The notes: a model not told the origin generated them from the letters alone. A stretch of 64,000 nucleotides of DNA from Spirometra erinaceieuropaei (GCA_902702965.1 CACRXP010000002.1:1012901-1076900), one strand, 5' to 3'. Shown: positions 44,236 to 57,491, counted from the first letter of the stretch. Translations and numbers: made by a program.

Positions 44236-45789
44236 TCGTCTTCTGATTACTGCTGTGGGAATTTTTCCAACTCTAAAGCAGTCTTCCTAGTAAACCTACA
44301 GTCTGGGACTGAACTGATAAAACGGGACGATCAAATTCCACATGAACAGTCCCGGTATTTCGAACGTTCTAGACCCAGCCTGTTATTAGGACGCATAAGG
44401 AATAAAGTCTTTTATTTCGCGCAGAGTACGTCTCTATGCCATTTTGGAGAACAAAACCACATGATTTGACGCGAATCGGCATTTTTTTATACTCAGGCAA
44501 TCTCCTATGGCACAAACTGCCAAGTACAGCGTATGTGCATCTTCTCGTATTTCTATAGTTATGGGGCATTAATCTAGGCGAGGACACAGAAAGAACATTA
44601 AAGAATCCAGATTATAAGGATTAAAGCCTATTTTGGACAGTCAACTGAGGACACTGAAAGTCGAAATTAACATTTCGTGATGGAGGATATTGAGCGCTAG
44701 GATGTACGAAATTGTCCTTTTTTCTTGATGTTGTTGTTTTCACGCTGCTTGATTTATTAAGCCGTTGGCATAGAAACACGGTATGTACCTCCTCGGATTA
44801 AGTTTACCAATTTGAAACCAATTTTCGCGTTTTCAGTATTTCCGTTTTCCTTTAATCAAATTTCTACTCGTAACCAAAGTAATTTGGGCGAGACCAACCA
44901 AACTTCACTCAAAAATCAGCGCAAACACGTATACCAAAACATAATTAAAAGCCAAACGCCCTAAGTAAGATGGTATTATGTCAAATAAAGTCACCGTATT
45001 CTGCTTAAACGAGACTAGAGGAAATGCCTTCTGCTTCAGGCATTTCGTAGAGTTGGCCACTGGGAAACTCGAAGTTTTCCAATCGCAAGACATTCGCAAT
45101 TCCTGCACCCTTCGAGGCATGATCGATCATCCAGTGTGCCCACAGAGTAGCCAAATAAATGGACATGCGGGTTCAATCAAGTGACACTTAGTTCCTTTTG
45201 CGCTGCTAATGAGAGCTGAGTAAATGTAGGGAAGGTTGGGGTGAACCCAAAAAGACTGGCTGAAGTGAACAGCGATTGACTGGGGAGGCCTATAGTGACG
45301 CATGTGTGTAAAAGTGTTTAAAACCAAAATGCTCCGACCTTGAGGAAATGAGTTTCTAACAACGCGAAACAAAAATGTAAATTACTGGACGCAATGCATT
45401 TACATGAGGCGCGCATCAACAGGCATAGCGATTTAGAGGCTACGTACAAATTTCTCAACGCAACGAACATAGCCAATCCCGACGGGGTGAGACGATGCAA
45501 TGTACGCGCATTGACGCAGACTTCCAGCGACGAGAGAATAATTTGTTAGACTTGGTTAGACAGGAATGGTTTTTGCACAAAACCCACATGTCCGACGGGG
45601 CACGCGGGGTCCAGTCTCGAAAATGTCCGCAATAAAAGTTCTTTTTTTCCGAAAAAATTCATTTCCAAATTAAATTTCTCAGGGTACCCGGTGCTAAATA
45701 AATAATTAACTTTACAGAGCCCTGGGTTAACGAGAATGACGATGGGGAATAAGGTTCCAGCGCTTTCTCAAGTGAACTAGCAGGTGGTA
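44236..45789. other. No recognisable feature
   Basis: AT-richer DNA with short opposed frames. No repeat, tRNA or domain was found. Confidence 0.5.
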
Positions 45790-46150
45790 AGGGTACGGAT
45801 AAATGGGAGTGGGTGCAGCGCGTGAATTAGTTTGTGGCATGGCAGACGTGCGCAGCATATACTACACTCCCATTCCCCCACCCACTCTGCTCCGGGGGCA
45901 TGACAATGTCAAGACGACCGCAAATGGTGTCAGATGAAATGGCTGACAGAGTTGAGCAGCACGACTACGCGTGCCACACACGACCCGGGCCCCGCTTTGG
46001 ATGTACCCAAAATTCTGTAAGGACGACTCAGATCTCACGTCGGTCAGATTACCAAAAAGGCCACATATAGGAGACATCGCAGCCCGACTTCCAGTTCTGA
46101 GAAGGATTGACTTATCTCACCACTTAGCAACCTTCCAAGCCTCTCCGACA
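45790..46150 (+). repeat. Family B repeat, copy 7
   Basis: GTGCAGCGCGTGAATTAGTT, GACGTGCGCAGCATATACTA, GGCATGACAATGTCAAGACG and CGTGCCACACACGACCCGGG follow the B order. The C-rich middle is shortened. Confidence 0.5.
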
Positions 46151-48629
46151 CTTAGCACACAGCACCCGTTAGAGCGGAAAGGAACATATAACTATTAGCT
46201 TAAGCGGCCTCCACGTTTATGACTGGACCAACTAACCCCGCCGGCGGCGACGGCGTGGTAGAATAAGGTGCATCAGATGCGTTACTGTGAGGGAAGTAGG
46301 CATTGAATCGCCTTTGTTCTCTCTGCCCACCCATCGTATGCCAACAAAAGGCCTGATTGCGGTCGTTTTGTGCGGGTTTAGATGCAGTGTCTACCAAAGG
46401 TGCGTGTGCCTAGTCGTGTAGGCACACAGTGAGGTATGCTTCTAAAGGTGTTTAAAGCTTAAATCGTTCGACGCCGAGAAGATGCATTTTCACGAAAGAG
46501 ACGTTTTCTACAACGACTATATCGATGAATATCTTTAATATGAGCCTAAGGAAACGATTGACAGGTATGATTAGAGTTCTGGTTCCTACTTGGGCAAGCT
46601 GGCGGCAGATGATGGAAAAAAAACATGAAGAAAAGTGGCAATACGCGGAGTGCGAATTTATTCGAGGACAGGTCTCAGACCTGCCAGTAAATGAAACTCG
46701 CCAGTCCAGTGTTTTGAACTATAGAAGACAGCTAAGGGAATCCGAGCAGTCTTTCGTTGACAAAAATGCAAATGCCCACTTATGCAAAGATAGAACTAGC
46801 CACCTACTGATGCTGGATAGAAAAAGGAGACATGATTGAAACCCATACTACACAGGTTAGTATCAGAAGGCAAAAAATACATCAGGGTTTCGTGAGGAGA
46901 AGACTGCGACTTGCGCATATGTGGCAGAGATGATGCATACGGGCTACGTCAGCTACGAGTAAGTGTCACAAGAATGTTCGAGTCGTGACATGATACAGTT
47001 GTCTGAAGAGGCTGAGTTTAATCCTTCAAATGTGAGTTATCTCTAAACAGATAAGTGGGAGAGTTGTTTACGAACCTGGACGAATGCTTTGGAGTGCTAG
47101 CGAAATGTCCGTTGCTTAGCTGATGCTTCGTAATGCAGGGGAATTACATTTTCCGACTCTAAACAGGCGATGGTTGGTTCTGCTGAAGTCTATTTCCTTT
47201 CGCATTTGGTGCTGGAAAACCTACACAGGCATCGTAGGTTGTGGTGTGAGAGTGGTGACTTTCATGTTAAAACGGGATGGAGGACTGCCTCCCCACCCCT
47301 GCGCCCCTGCCGCTGATTGCATAGCTAGGCCCGTTTTGACATGAGTCATTACCTATAAATACTGTGTGGCGCGGTACCACAGTCACCTACGACGATGGAA
47401 GCTTGTCTGCTTTTACAACGCCGGGACAATACGATGGTGGTTCCCGATATCGCATTTTCTTTTCATTTATCTCTTGGCGGCGCGCATCTCCGCTTCTATT
47501 GGCCGCATAGCGACTGCTGGCGGGGCTCGAAAGAGAGCCCCAACGAGACGAGTGAGTTCCGTAACGCGATCGGTGCGCACACCTCTACAATTGTGCTCAC
47601 CAAGCGGGTGAGTTGGCCAGTTTTCTTACTAAACAAGGCTTCGAGCCACAGTAAAGTCCAACAGTCTAGTTAGTAAGGCATGTTCACCCCTCATGGGTGA
47701 GACGACCAGAAAAGGCACCCTAAAATATAGAGACCTTCCCACTTCTACAAGGTCGATCACCGCGGCGGAAGCAGCATGAACAAAAAATTGCACCAGTCTC
47801 ACTCAGGCAGTCTGAATTTGATAATTGGAATGTTGATCCAATCCGAAACAGGGACCATTATGGTTGTCAGAAAACCTGTTCGATATAAGGCGGACATAGT
47901 CACCCACAGCGAAAATAGATTCTCGAAACAAGGACGATTAAAAGTGGCCGGAGGGCGATACAAGATCTTCAGGCATGAAAAAAATGAGCTATGGAAGGCA
48001 AAAACGATCTCCTACAGTAACCTAACAATGGAGTGCATGGTTTTTTTTTCACTTAGGCCCTCGTCCCCGTGTTCTATAGGAGTGATTAACACGTTGAACT
48101 CGGAAAAAGAACTCATTGGCTTAGGAGCCGAAGAACCAAAGTTAGCAACACGGCTCACAAGTTGTTGCAGATTCTTCCCGCACATGCGACGGCAGTCATT
48201 GTTATCAATTCGACCGGCTCCGAGCTGAAACTCCACTGCATCAAGCATGATAGTCTTCCACTGAAATCGGTCAGCAGCGGGCTCTGAGTGAAGTTGAGCT
48301 GGCTGATGAAAATGTCAATTCCCCGAAACAGGGGATGCACTTCATCAGGTCCACCGACGTCATCGCCAGCTGGGTTCGGGCAGCAGTACATTCCGGACGC
48401 TTTCACCTTCGGCTTGGAATAGCACATGATCGCCTAGGTCTTATATCAATCGGATGCCGCACTCTCCACAGGCAATTTGTTTCGCCACTGCTGGTCCGCA
48501 GCATCGGCCTGCCAAAGACACTACAGTTCATACGTAAATTCTCATATACACATTGGAAGTGCGTTCGCCGATCGGGTTACGGGAGTTAATAACGTTCGAC
48601 GACCAAAGAACGCGGATAATGGGTCGGAA
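46151..48629. other. No recognisable gene; small SINE fragment
   Basis: A short piece of SINE family S lies near 47545-47590 (GTTCCGTAACGCGATCGGTG). A 150-codon plus-strand frame (47776-48228) and minus-strand frames over 48012-48427 overlap each other and show no domain. Confidence 0.4.
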
Positions 48630-48770
48630 ATGGGGGATCGCAGTCTCCCTTGTCTTTGTAGGTAGTCGACTTCCGCATATATTCCTGATCTCTGAGCAAC
48701 TGTGCCACCGAGGCGCAACGGGGTGAGCACGTCTCGTAAACTGGTCGATGAACACGTCTCCTTCTAATTA
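48630..48770 (-). repeat. SINE family S, fragment
   Basis: On the plus strand CAGTCTCCCTTGTCTTTGTA matches the S tail, and CTGAGCAACTGTGCCACCGAGGCG resembles a decayed tRNA-like head. The parts are displaced relative to complete copies. Confidence 0.35.
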
Positions 48771-48881
48771 GGCCTTTTGGTTTGGTCGGGTTTTTAGTAA
48801 TGCACTGAGACTGAGACAATTAAAAAGTTTAATAAATTTTAAAATATTTCATCGGTTTTGGAGCGCGCTCTGCCCACTTAC

Positions 48882-48956
48882 GAGGAATTTGTGGATAGCC
48901 GGAGCAACTCGTTTCAGCAGACCAAAGAGGACGTAACCGTCAATCTGGACGCGGTC
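48882..48956 (-). CDS. TBC1D10-like RabGAP, 75-bp exon
   Basis: A small exon bounded by GCGCGACAACAG| and |GTAAGTGG, phase 0 on both sides. It encodes DRVQIDGYVLFGLLKRVAPA and then IHKFL, 25 residues. This exactly fills the gap between YYDEGL (exon at 61862) and VKTGVDP (exon at 37139) and has the same length as the equivalent family segment, whose pattern is x-x-[IV]-Q-x-D-G-x-[IV]-L-x-x-L-L-x-[KR]-V-x-P. The long flanking introns are full of mobile elements. Confidence 0.92.
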
Positions 48957-50740
48957 CTGTTGTCGCGCAGAGTGAAGACGGAGGAGTGGAGGGGAGACAA
49001 AGAACAAAGTGTTAGGAGAACCATAAGGCAAATGAGTAAAAGGAGAATGTGAATGACACAAAGACAAAACTCAGGGGAGAGCGCTAAGAATTGCGGCATC
49101 AACTGCAAATAAAGCAACCAGTATAAACAAACCGCTTCCGACAGAAAAATTGAAAAAACCCTGGGGCGTGACATCTCAACCGTCAACCCCGAAAACAACC
49201 ATCGGGGAATTAAAAGTATAGAAGAAAAACATTTCACATTTTTTCCCTTATTTGATAGCCCGGAAAACCTCAGAACGTTGCAAAATCTGGTAAAACTGGT
49301 GTGCGAAGCAGGATTGGGGATTTGCTTGCTTCTTTGTGTAAAAATTAACTGACAAATACAATGGCTGTGGGTTGGACTAAGAACATATTTGCGCCAAAAG
49401 CGTAAAATGTAATGTCCGGTAATTGGGGGAAGGAGGGTACCTCGGACGCTGCGATCCCGATGGATATAAATAATTTTTTACCCATCAGAACATCCGCCGG
49501 AGGTATTCTTAAAAAAAGGTCATGTTCACGTGAAAATCGAAATAATGTGCGCCCAGACGATTCAGAATGTCAATGGGATCCTTGGAAAACAAGACCGGAT
49601 GATCGTAGTTTTTCTTTGATTTGGCATTAATGTGAGACGAAAAGGCCTTCCGTGGATTCAACCATCGACTTTTATGCCCGTATAGGTCAGGCATGGCAAT
49701 CCACAAATTAACCAAGAAAACCAGTGGAGCTTGTGAATTGAAAAATTCCAAATTCGAAAGCTGGGCAACCATGCACCGCAAACGGCAGCAATAACTTTTA
49801 GGTCCGAACAAGTATCATAGGAATACTCGTGAGGTGGAACCGGATGTACCTAACCTAATGCTTGCTAGGTATGTGGTGAGATCTTGCGCTTCACTGTTGG
49901 CGCATATGTACAATTATAAACAGAACCGCGAACCCGAGGCTCAATGACCGGAGAGATGGGACGCCGGTTAAGGATGAGTCCGGACGCAGTGGCTGCCCCA
50001 ACCAACCTACGAATGACTCCAGTGGCTTGTCAGCTTCTCACAACTGCACTGGACTTCACACACACACAAGTTCGCCCAGGTGGAAGAAACACTTCGGCCA
50101 GCCTTATTCCGTTCCGACACTCGGTCGGGGCAGCTATCAGGATCCGTCCCCTGAGTTCGTCACAACTTTTTGGAGTCGCGGATGAGGACTGTGAATCAGG
50201 TGGGATCGTGACCGACATACACAGCTGCAGACCCAATGGCCGCAGCATCCGGATACCAAATCTGGTTCCCTGCAGTCGCCAGACGGCCTGCCGACGAAAG
50301 CAAGTACATCAAAAATAGCCCCTCCGGCCTCCACTGTCTTTGTCACAGCAACATTTGTGGATGATTGATTGGCCGAAGGTGCATATAATGGGGGGAAGCG
50401 GTGCCATGTTGCGCGTCAGCCCCAGGGGCAAAGCAAAATCAACCTAGGAACGGCGACCGGACAAAGGACGTTCGCAGTGGGACGCGTACGGTCGGCGTAG
50501 GCTGGTGGCTTCTATTCCCGGCCAGGCCACATTTATCCCGTCAGAGGACGCAGTAGGCAGCCAAGGTAAGACAGAAGCGGTTCTAAAGAAAGCCAGGCGC
50601 TGGTGCAAGGCAAGCGTTGGCGGACCTCGTAATGAAGATCTCTCCCTCTGTGAGGAGGAATTGAAGTCTGTTCTGATAGTTATGGCCCAAAACAAGGGAC
50701 TACAGAAAGTACCTATTGTCTAACAGCCCAAATGCCCTAG
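48957..50740. other. No recognisable gene
   Basis: Frames at 49944-50318 and 50505-50723 (plus) overlap minus-strand frames and have no known domains. No repeats were identified. Confidence 0.45.
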
Positions 50741-51178
50741 CGTCACCGGAAGTACATTACACTACAGGTGCTAATGACTTCATGAGAATTGGACCCAAAC
50801 ACCCAATACGGTGCATCTCATGATTGGAACCTTTCTTAAAACCGAAAGACAATCATTCTTCAAGCACAGCATTTGAAGAACGCGTTATTTTCTACAAAGC
50901 GAGTGTGGAAAAGAATATTTTTGTGCATGTTTTCTGCAAAGTATATTTGAATCTGTAAGGGTATCGAAAATCAGTGGGATAATTCGTACCACTTAAGTCC
51001 AGTTTTTACAGGAGGCCGGAAAAGTGCTCGCTCAAAAGCCAGCATCATGACGTGACTGAAATATCTTTGGATTATTCTGCACGGAAAGCAATATTACAAC
51101 CCTACTTAAGCAACCTTTTCGAATTGAAAACACATTTAAGAATTTCGGTTAACATCTCCTGCGATAGAAGATTTACTG
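50741..51178. mobile_element. Family A MITE, single right arm (A12)
   Basis: TTTTTGTGCATGTTTTCTGC, AAAATCAGTGGGATAATTCG and CAACCCTACTTAAGCAACC lead to the terminus AGAAGATTTACTG followed by TA. The left arm is missing. Confidence 0.65.
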
Positions 51179-54026
51179 TAGTGTCGTTCTCTCTAGGAAA
51201 AATAAAGCCCAACTGGTCAAAAGTGCTTGAGCAATGCCCTATCAGTAACGGTACCCTTCAGAAGTAAAAGTGCACTAAAATCCGAAAGCGTCTACGAGCA
51301 GTAACTTGACCCGAAAAGAAACTTACTCTTCAGTTCAATCTGCGCAGATTAAATGGCTACCTATGTGGGTCAGCTGGATGAAGTGTCAGTTACACTAGGC
51401 GCACATTCGATCCCCATCTGCATTTATGCTCTCATTAATTGCTCCATTGCACTGCAATGGGAGCAGATACTACACCTCCGTAATCACCTCAAGAGGTAAA
51501 AAGACGAAGGTGAGGATACTCAGTATCCCACTAAGGTCGGTGAACTTCCAGGTGAGATCGGATTCGTTTGTGGGTGAACCAGTAGTGTTACCGCACGCAT
51601 TGACGGGACTTGCGTCGGGTCGTTCACTGTGGTCAAACGCATCTCTCCAGTCGTCTTAAAGTAGTCGTGCCGGTGGAGCACGATAAGTGTGAAAGGAGAG
51701 AGGCTCTGATGAAGACAGTAGTCACTTAGAAATTAAATACCACTATAAATTACCTACCCGCAACAGGTTCCCGCATGACTTTATGCGTTGGTGCATGAAG
51801 CCTCACGAGTTCAAGCAGGAAGGTATTTCAAACGCTACGGCCACCCGGGTGCCAAAAACGTGCACCTTGCGGACTTCTCCATCCGTGAAAAACGTATCTG
51901 AGCGTGTCGAATGACAGCTGAAAAAACGCCTGGCACACCAACTCGTAACTGCCTTGCGCTCACAATTTCTTCATCCTAAGGACAGGGTTGGCTACCTCGG
52001 TATAAAAAGGTGCTGTCTACAAGATCCTATGTACCAGCTGTGACGCCATCTATTAAGGCCAAACTGGGAAATCAACCCCAACCCGAATACAAGAACACCC
52101 GGTAGCGGTGAGGAGACTAAATCATCTGTCCCAAGTGGCCATGCACGAACTGGACACTGGGCGCAAACTCGCATGCTGGTACGAACGATAAGCGACTATC
52201 GGTTTTTTAAGTGCACTTAAGATGTTAACTGTGTTGGCACATTTGCTCTCCGTCTGCGTCTGACGACGACGCGGGGAATCGGCGTCGAAAATTTGCACAA
52301 ACTTACATTTCCCAAGAACATATCCGACCTCTCGCAGCTGCGGCACACAGCGGCAGAATATCGGCGAAACACGTTATCTGGGCTTTGAGTTGGTACCTAT
52401 GTCGGGAGTGCGATATAACACGTTATTGCAGGCAGTAGTACAGCGACCACAAATATATGCAGGAAGGTGTTTTGACAGGGACAAGAGAATATTCCCAAAC
52501 ACAACCGACAGGACAACGGGCCAGTGGCTCAGTAGTAGAGCGTGGGAATTAACGCACAAGGACAAAAGAATACGGGTTCAAATCTCCAGTCGTCCGAAAG
52601 TGGAACTGAATGTGCCTGAGGATGGTTAATAAGTCGGAAATAGTAATGTCAGTTTCCCCACTCCTTGTCGATGCTCCTTCCAGCATAGATAATCACCTCA
52701 ATCAGGGAGAGTTGTCATAGTTAAATTCAGAGGGCGAATCCTTGGTAGGACCGCACGGTAGCATTTCTCTTGCAGACGCAGCATTATGCCCCGATTGAAC
52801 AGGACAGGTTTGTTATATGAAATAAGACCAAGGCCTGTTTATGATGACGTGTCCAGGCTGCGACAGCATGGCGGGGCAAAACGTCGTTTTGCGAAACAAA
52901 GAAAGTCGGATGCCTGATCCCTAGGACAGAAACTGTGACAAATCTCAGCAGTGCAAAAGTGGACAGGATTTAGAAAAGATTACCGAATGAGAGCGGGCCC
53001 ATGTGGGTAACAGGCGATCGTTAAACGCACTTAATAAAAGTCAGGTGCGAAAGAAAAGGGCGTCAGCCAAGGCGATCACTTTCTGAAGAGGCATTCTTTC
53101 TGTCTCCGCAGAGAGCTGGCTACTTAGAACAAAAGTAATTCCGAATATGGGACAGACCCCACGTCGACTCGCGAGATGGCAATTCCACGCCGCAATCGAC
53201 ATCAGTATCGGGCTGTGAAGAGGAAGCAAACCAACTCCGTAGTGTAGCAGACTGATCAACAACAAGACCGACAGACAGTAGCTGTGTTACAAAAATCGCC
53301 GAGTTTGCAGCAGACCGACTGCCGCGCCTGTAGCGAAGTAAACAAGGACTGACCAAACAGTGCATGCGCCGTGGGTGTGGTGAAGTGCGAGACGGAATGG
53401 AATTTTCATTGCGGCAGGCAAACCAGAGCCCAGCAGCACGTAAGGGGCGTGTAAACACAATCTGCAGAAAGGTGTGCGCTAACGAAACCTATCAATGGTC
53501 GCTACAAAATCCTAATGCATAGAAGCGATAGCGACTGTTAAAATCTGGGCCAGTGTACGATCGTCGAGGAGCGAACGAAGGCCTAACTCTGCGACGTGGG
53601 TGCTACGTTCACCAACCTAGTCGGATGTCGAGATGGGAAATTGGCATTCTGAAGGGCCTTCAAACACCGGGTTGGGAGACGTATGGAAGGCCGCAATGAG
53701 CAGCGAAGTCAATAACCTTGGAAAATCTACCAACAAATACAAAAACTTAAGACTGTCATTTCTAGTGTTAATTGGCTGTGTATGCTGCATCAAAGTCAGA
53801 AGGACTTGGGTCGATAGTCCTAAAGTCCACCGAACGACAGGAATACGTAGGCAGTCGTACAGGGACGACTGTAAAAAATCAATAAGCCGGTTTACAGATA
53901 GACAGAGTGAAATGTGTAGCTACACTAACTCGGTTCTCTGGGTTGTGATAGCAGAGCACTCAATTTCAAACCCACCGAACCGGCGTGGAAGTTCAGGCCA
54001 TCTTGAAGACTAATGAAAGGACTATT
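51179..54026. other. No recognisable feature
   Basis: Nearly 3 kb with only short frames (for example 112 codons minus at 53120-53458, 126 codons plus at 53633-54013). None has a recognisable motif. Confidence 0.45.
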
Positions 54027-54140
54027 CATATTGACTCAACTGTGAAAAACTTGGCTCCTCAGTGGGATTCGAACCCACGACAGCAAAGGGAGGCTTTAGT
54101 ACAGCCAACGCTCTAGCCACCTGAGCTACGAGGCACCGCC
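54027..54140 (-). repeat. tRNA-derived SINE, family T, copy 2
   Basis: The head CTCGTAGCTCAGGTGGCTAG has a D-arm with GCTC/GAGC and an anticodon loop GTACTAA (ACT). The T-arm GTGGG-TTCGAAT-CCCAC is perfect, and the acceptor stem has one mismatch and two G-U pairs. The tail AAGTTTTTCACAGTTGAGTC continues as in the copy at 34985. The shared tail and imperfect acceptor and anticodon stems favour a SINE over a working tRNA gene, though a tRNA finder might score it. Confidence 0.75.
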
Positions 54141-54209
54141 GAACTATTGTTGTGGAGATACCGGGACAGTACCTACCAAAAGATTACTGGCTATGCATGC
54201 TTACTTACA

Positions 54210-54790
54210 CAGTAGGCAACATATCCCACAAACGTTAGTAAAAATCCCGGAATATGACCCCGGTCAGAAAGAATTACTTAGGGGGGAATGTAAAACTGAT
54301 TGTCAAGCGACATGATCCCCATGATATTTCAGTCACTTTATGATGCTGGCTTTTAAGCGCGCATCTTTACGGCCGCTGCAAAAAATTCTGCCAACCAGGA
54401 CTACTTAAGTAGTGCGACTTGCTTCTTGGGGCTGCCGATGTCGTTATAAATCAAGTATGTTTTGCAGAACATGCTAATTAAAACAATTCCTACTCTTTGA
54501 CTCATTTTGCGGTAAATTACGTCATCGGCGAATTTTCAACCGCAAAAAGGTGGCCTTCAGGCTTCAAAAAGTTTTTAATTATATGGTTTTTGAAGACTGT
54601 AAAGTGCCTATTCGAATGGCATCGCACGTGTCCGCTTATTTAGGCTCCTTATGAAGCATGTTACGTGGTCAACATTCATTGCCAAGTGTCCTCTAGGCTA
54701 CCCTCTTAATATAAAGTGCACAGCATGTGTCTTGGAAATTTTAAAAGCAAGTAGAACGGCATGTTGGGTTCAAAATAATTCGAGAATTGA
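54210..54790. mobile_element. Family A MITE, left part (A11), cut by a Penelope fragment
   Basis: CAGTAGGCAACATATCCCAC starts the left arm. TGACTCATTTTGCGGTAAATTACGTC and the central GGGTTCAAAATAATTCGAGAATTG follow. The right arm is replaced from about 54790 by Penelope-like sequence. Confidence 0.55.
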
Positions 54791-54799
54791 AACCGAAAA

Positions 54800-54895
54800 T
54801 AAGGTACCCAGGAGCTCAATCACAAAGCACCTAGTGGACACGGGCCATACGGTGAACCCAATGGTTGCATTCAAGGTCCTTTCGGTTTCGGACGA
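54800..54895 (+). pseudogene. Penelope-like element remnant (copy 5)
   Basis: The frame SSITKHLVDTGHTVNPMVAF-KVL aligns with SAILSHAVDSGHRVDP-x-x-AFRVI of the copy at 3.3 kb. Only about 30 codons remain. Confidence 0.5.
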
Positions 54896-55595
54896 CGACC
54901 GGACGTCTCTTGCGTTTTGTAGAGGCCGCTGCAATATGGAGGAGGGAACCAGAACTCTGTAAGCATCTGGACCACGTGATAAACCTGGCACTATCATGAT
55001 AAGGATCGATTATGGACGAAACCCTGTTCCCATATACGCCCTCTCATTTCGCCCCCATCCCCCCCTCCCCGGCATGACTGAATGTTGCCCGCGCGTTGCA
55101 CTCTAACAAACCGCCGCCGAAAAGGTAATTGGCGATGCAGGCAGAAGATTTACAGAGAACAACTAAGTGGTACAGAGAAACGCCTATCACCAGATGGGGA
55201 CCGAAACGCGGCGGAAGTCACACAGAGGGCTATTGCATGCGGTTCAAGAGTTCTAGGTGGGGCTCCCAGCTGCAGAGGCCACGATGGAGACCAAAATAGT
55301 CCGGAGTTTCAGAATAACGAAATTTACATGTCGGTGGCGAGACGGACAACGACGAGGGAGGTGATAAGACGGACGGCAAGAGAACTGGCTCAGCAAAACA
55401 ACCCTCTCTAAGATAAGGATCGCATGGGTCGATGAGTTCTAACGCGAAGAAAAAAGAACACCAAAAAACGGCTTCATGGTCGTGTGTGTGGGGGTGTTCA
55501 CACACACGGTGGCACACGTGCGCACACGCCAGCATCAGCGCAAACACGCGCACGCACACTGCAACCGGCAACAGCCCAACACGCACATACGACGG
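54896..55595. other. No recognisable gene
   Basis: A 109-codon plus-strand frame (55082-55411) overlaps a 118-codon minus-strand frame (55230-55586), with no motif in either. CAC-rich DNA lies at 55498-55570. Confidence 0.4.
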
Positions 55596-56165
55596 TTCGA
55601 CCGTCGCGCCCGACGATGTTCATCGTGTGCTCTACGGCAAGGTGAAGCAGGCACGGTGATCTGTACGTGAATTAGTTTACAGAAAGAGTGGACTTGCGCA
55701 GCACCTGCCGCACTCTCTCCTTCAGTCCCCACTGGGCCCAAGTGGGGACTGGAGGCGTGAGAGGGCGCAGGTGGCTGGTACGGTCGGACCCGCACCTAGG
55801 CGTACCACCACCCCCCTGGTCCACAAAAAACACGACCAGGATTTTAACCAACAACACAACAACAAGTAGGATGACTGGACAACCGCGCACACGACCTTCA
55901 TACCCAGCGGGTCTAGGCGGAGAGGAGAGGGAGTGCGGTAGACGCTGCGCAAGTCTACTCCCACTATAAACTAATTCACGTGCAAGTCACCGTGCCCGCT
56001 TCACCTTGCTGTGAAGCACACGATCGACATCGTCGGACACGACCAGGATTTTTCCCCAGAAACAACAACATCAACACCCCAACAGGGGTCAGAAGGACGA
56101 GGATGACGACTGTGCAGCCGTGCCCACCACCTGTATACCCAACGGGAGCGCAGGCGTATCTACCG
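55596..56165. repeat. Family B inverted pair
   Basis: The head at 55596-55710 (GGTTCGACCGTCGCGCCCG..GTGAATTAGTTTAC) is mirrored at 55930-56040 (ATAAACTAATTCACGTGCAA..GACATCGTCGG). This gives arms of over 100 bp around a GC-rich middle of about 220 bp. The tail at 56040-56165 repeats 38.13-38.26 kb. Confidence 0.6.
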
Positions 56166-57079
56166 GCAGGGAAGCAGGTGTCAGGAAACTGCCAGCGCAT
56201 ACCAGGGCCACGGTTTGCTGATGCTGCCATAGCACTCGCTTACCGACCTTTTGACCTAGAAGGGCAACACGTGGTCCTGCATGTAGCCTGGACTGCCACC
56301 CTTCAAGGTTGGGTAACCAAACAGTCGTCGACTGAGAGACACTACCCTAAAAACTGCAATCGTCGTCATTCCTGTCATTATCCTCACCACCACTACCCGT
56401 GGTCGTCTGCATATTTCAGAACGGCATCGTTCCTAGTGTGTTCTGACAGTGAGCCTGAGACGAAGCATGTCATTAAATCCCGCACGACGTCCCCATAACG
56501 GCTGAAGCCAATGACTACTAAAACCGCCTTCAAGCACCCCAAAGTTAGCTCACGGGAGGAGTCAGACATTTGACAGGTAACCCGGACATTCGTTTCCAAA
56601 TCAGTAGTAATCTGAGATAACGCCGAACAAAGAGTCGGCCACTTTTTTGTGGGCGACATGATTTAATTGCTGCCGACAATAGGACTGACTTCACACCAAA
56701 GGTGAAAACACTAAATGGGTCACACTTAGTACACGTTAAGTTCCGCTTGCTCATTGTCGGTGACGGAGATGCGGGAAGTAGGATCATCTGTAATGTCAAA
56801 GCTAATTTCAGTCTTCGTGCAAAGTGGAATCGGCTAAATAAGAGTTCGGTTAGTAGACGTCTCTGTATTTTGTGCTTTGCCCTTTCTGTCAGGGTCGATG
56901 TAAGAAGGACCCATAAAATCCTGGTTTTGTCATTTGTTTACGCTGGCAAGAGTACTTTTCGATTGAATATCCTAGAATGCCTGTTCCTCTTTCAGTAGGG
57001 GACGCCGAATTCGGGTGTTGGGTAAGTCGTAAATTAGTGCGAACTGTGGGGCCTACGTCGAAATGAAGGCCCGAAACAG
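56166..57079. other. No confident feature
   Basis: A minus-strand frame (56393-56659) contains VLKYADD, which resembles a reverse-transcriptase active-site box, but the surroundings do not support it. Otherwise nothing. Confidence 0.35.
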
Positions 57080-57491
57080 ATGGTTAATCTCAACCATAAA
57101 ATGTGTCTATAAATTGGTGCCTTGAAATAATGAACCCAAATATACGCCTTCTTCGGGTATAAAATGTTAAGACAATGTTATTTTCTACCAAACGGGTAGA
57201 AGAAAGCATATTTTTGTGCATGTTTTCTATAAAATATATTTGAATTTATAAAACCATCGAAAAGCAATGGGAAAAATGCATGCTACTTAAATAGTCACTT
57301 TTTACCGAATGTGCTTTCCGCAGGAGGTCAAAAATAAGTGCATTTAAAAGCCGACATTCTGGCGAGTTCGAAATAATAAAGGATTATGCCACATGCTAAC
57401 CAATATTACAACCCCACCTAAGTAATCCTTTCTAGTCGAGAACGCATTTCTGAATTTCGGTCAACATTTCATGAGATCGGTCATGCATTGT
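57080..57491. mobile_element. Family A MITE, right arm only (A9, second subfamily)
   Basis: TTCTTCGGGTATAAAATG, AAAATGCATGCTACTTAAAT and CAACATTTCATGAGATCGGT lead to the terminus CATGCATTG followed by TA. Confidence 0.65.

Noticed and set aside
47776..48228. 150-codon plus-strand frame
   Set aside because: No recognisable domain. Overlapping minus-strand frames are also open, and no splice context was evident.
54058..54140. Functional tRNA gene
   Set aside because: Imperfect acceptor and anticodon stems and a tail shared with another copy at 34985 indicate a tRNA-derived SINE.
56393..56659. Possible reverse transcriptase box (VLKYADD)
   Set aside because: Only the short box fits. Neighbouring residues do not follow any LINE, LTR or Penelope reverse-transcriptase pattern.
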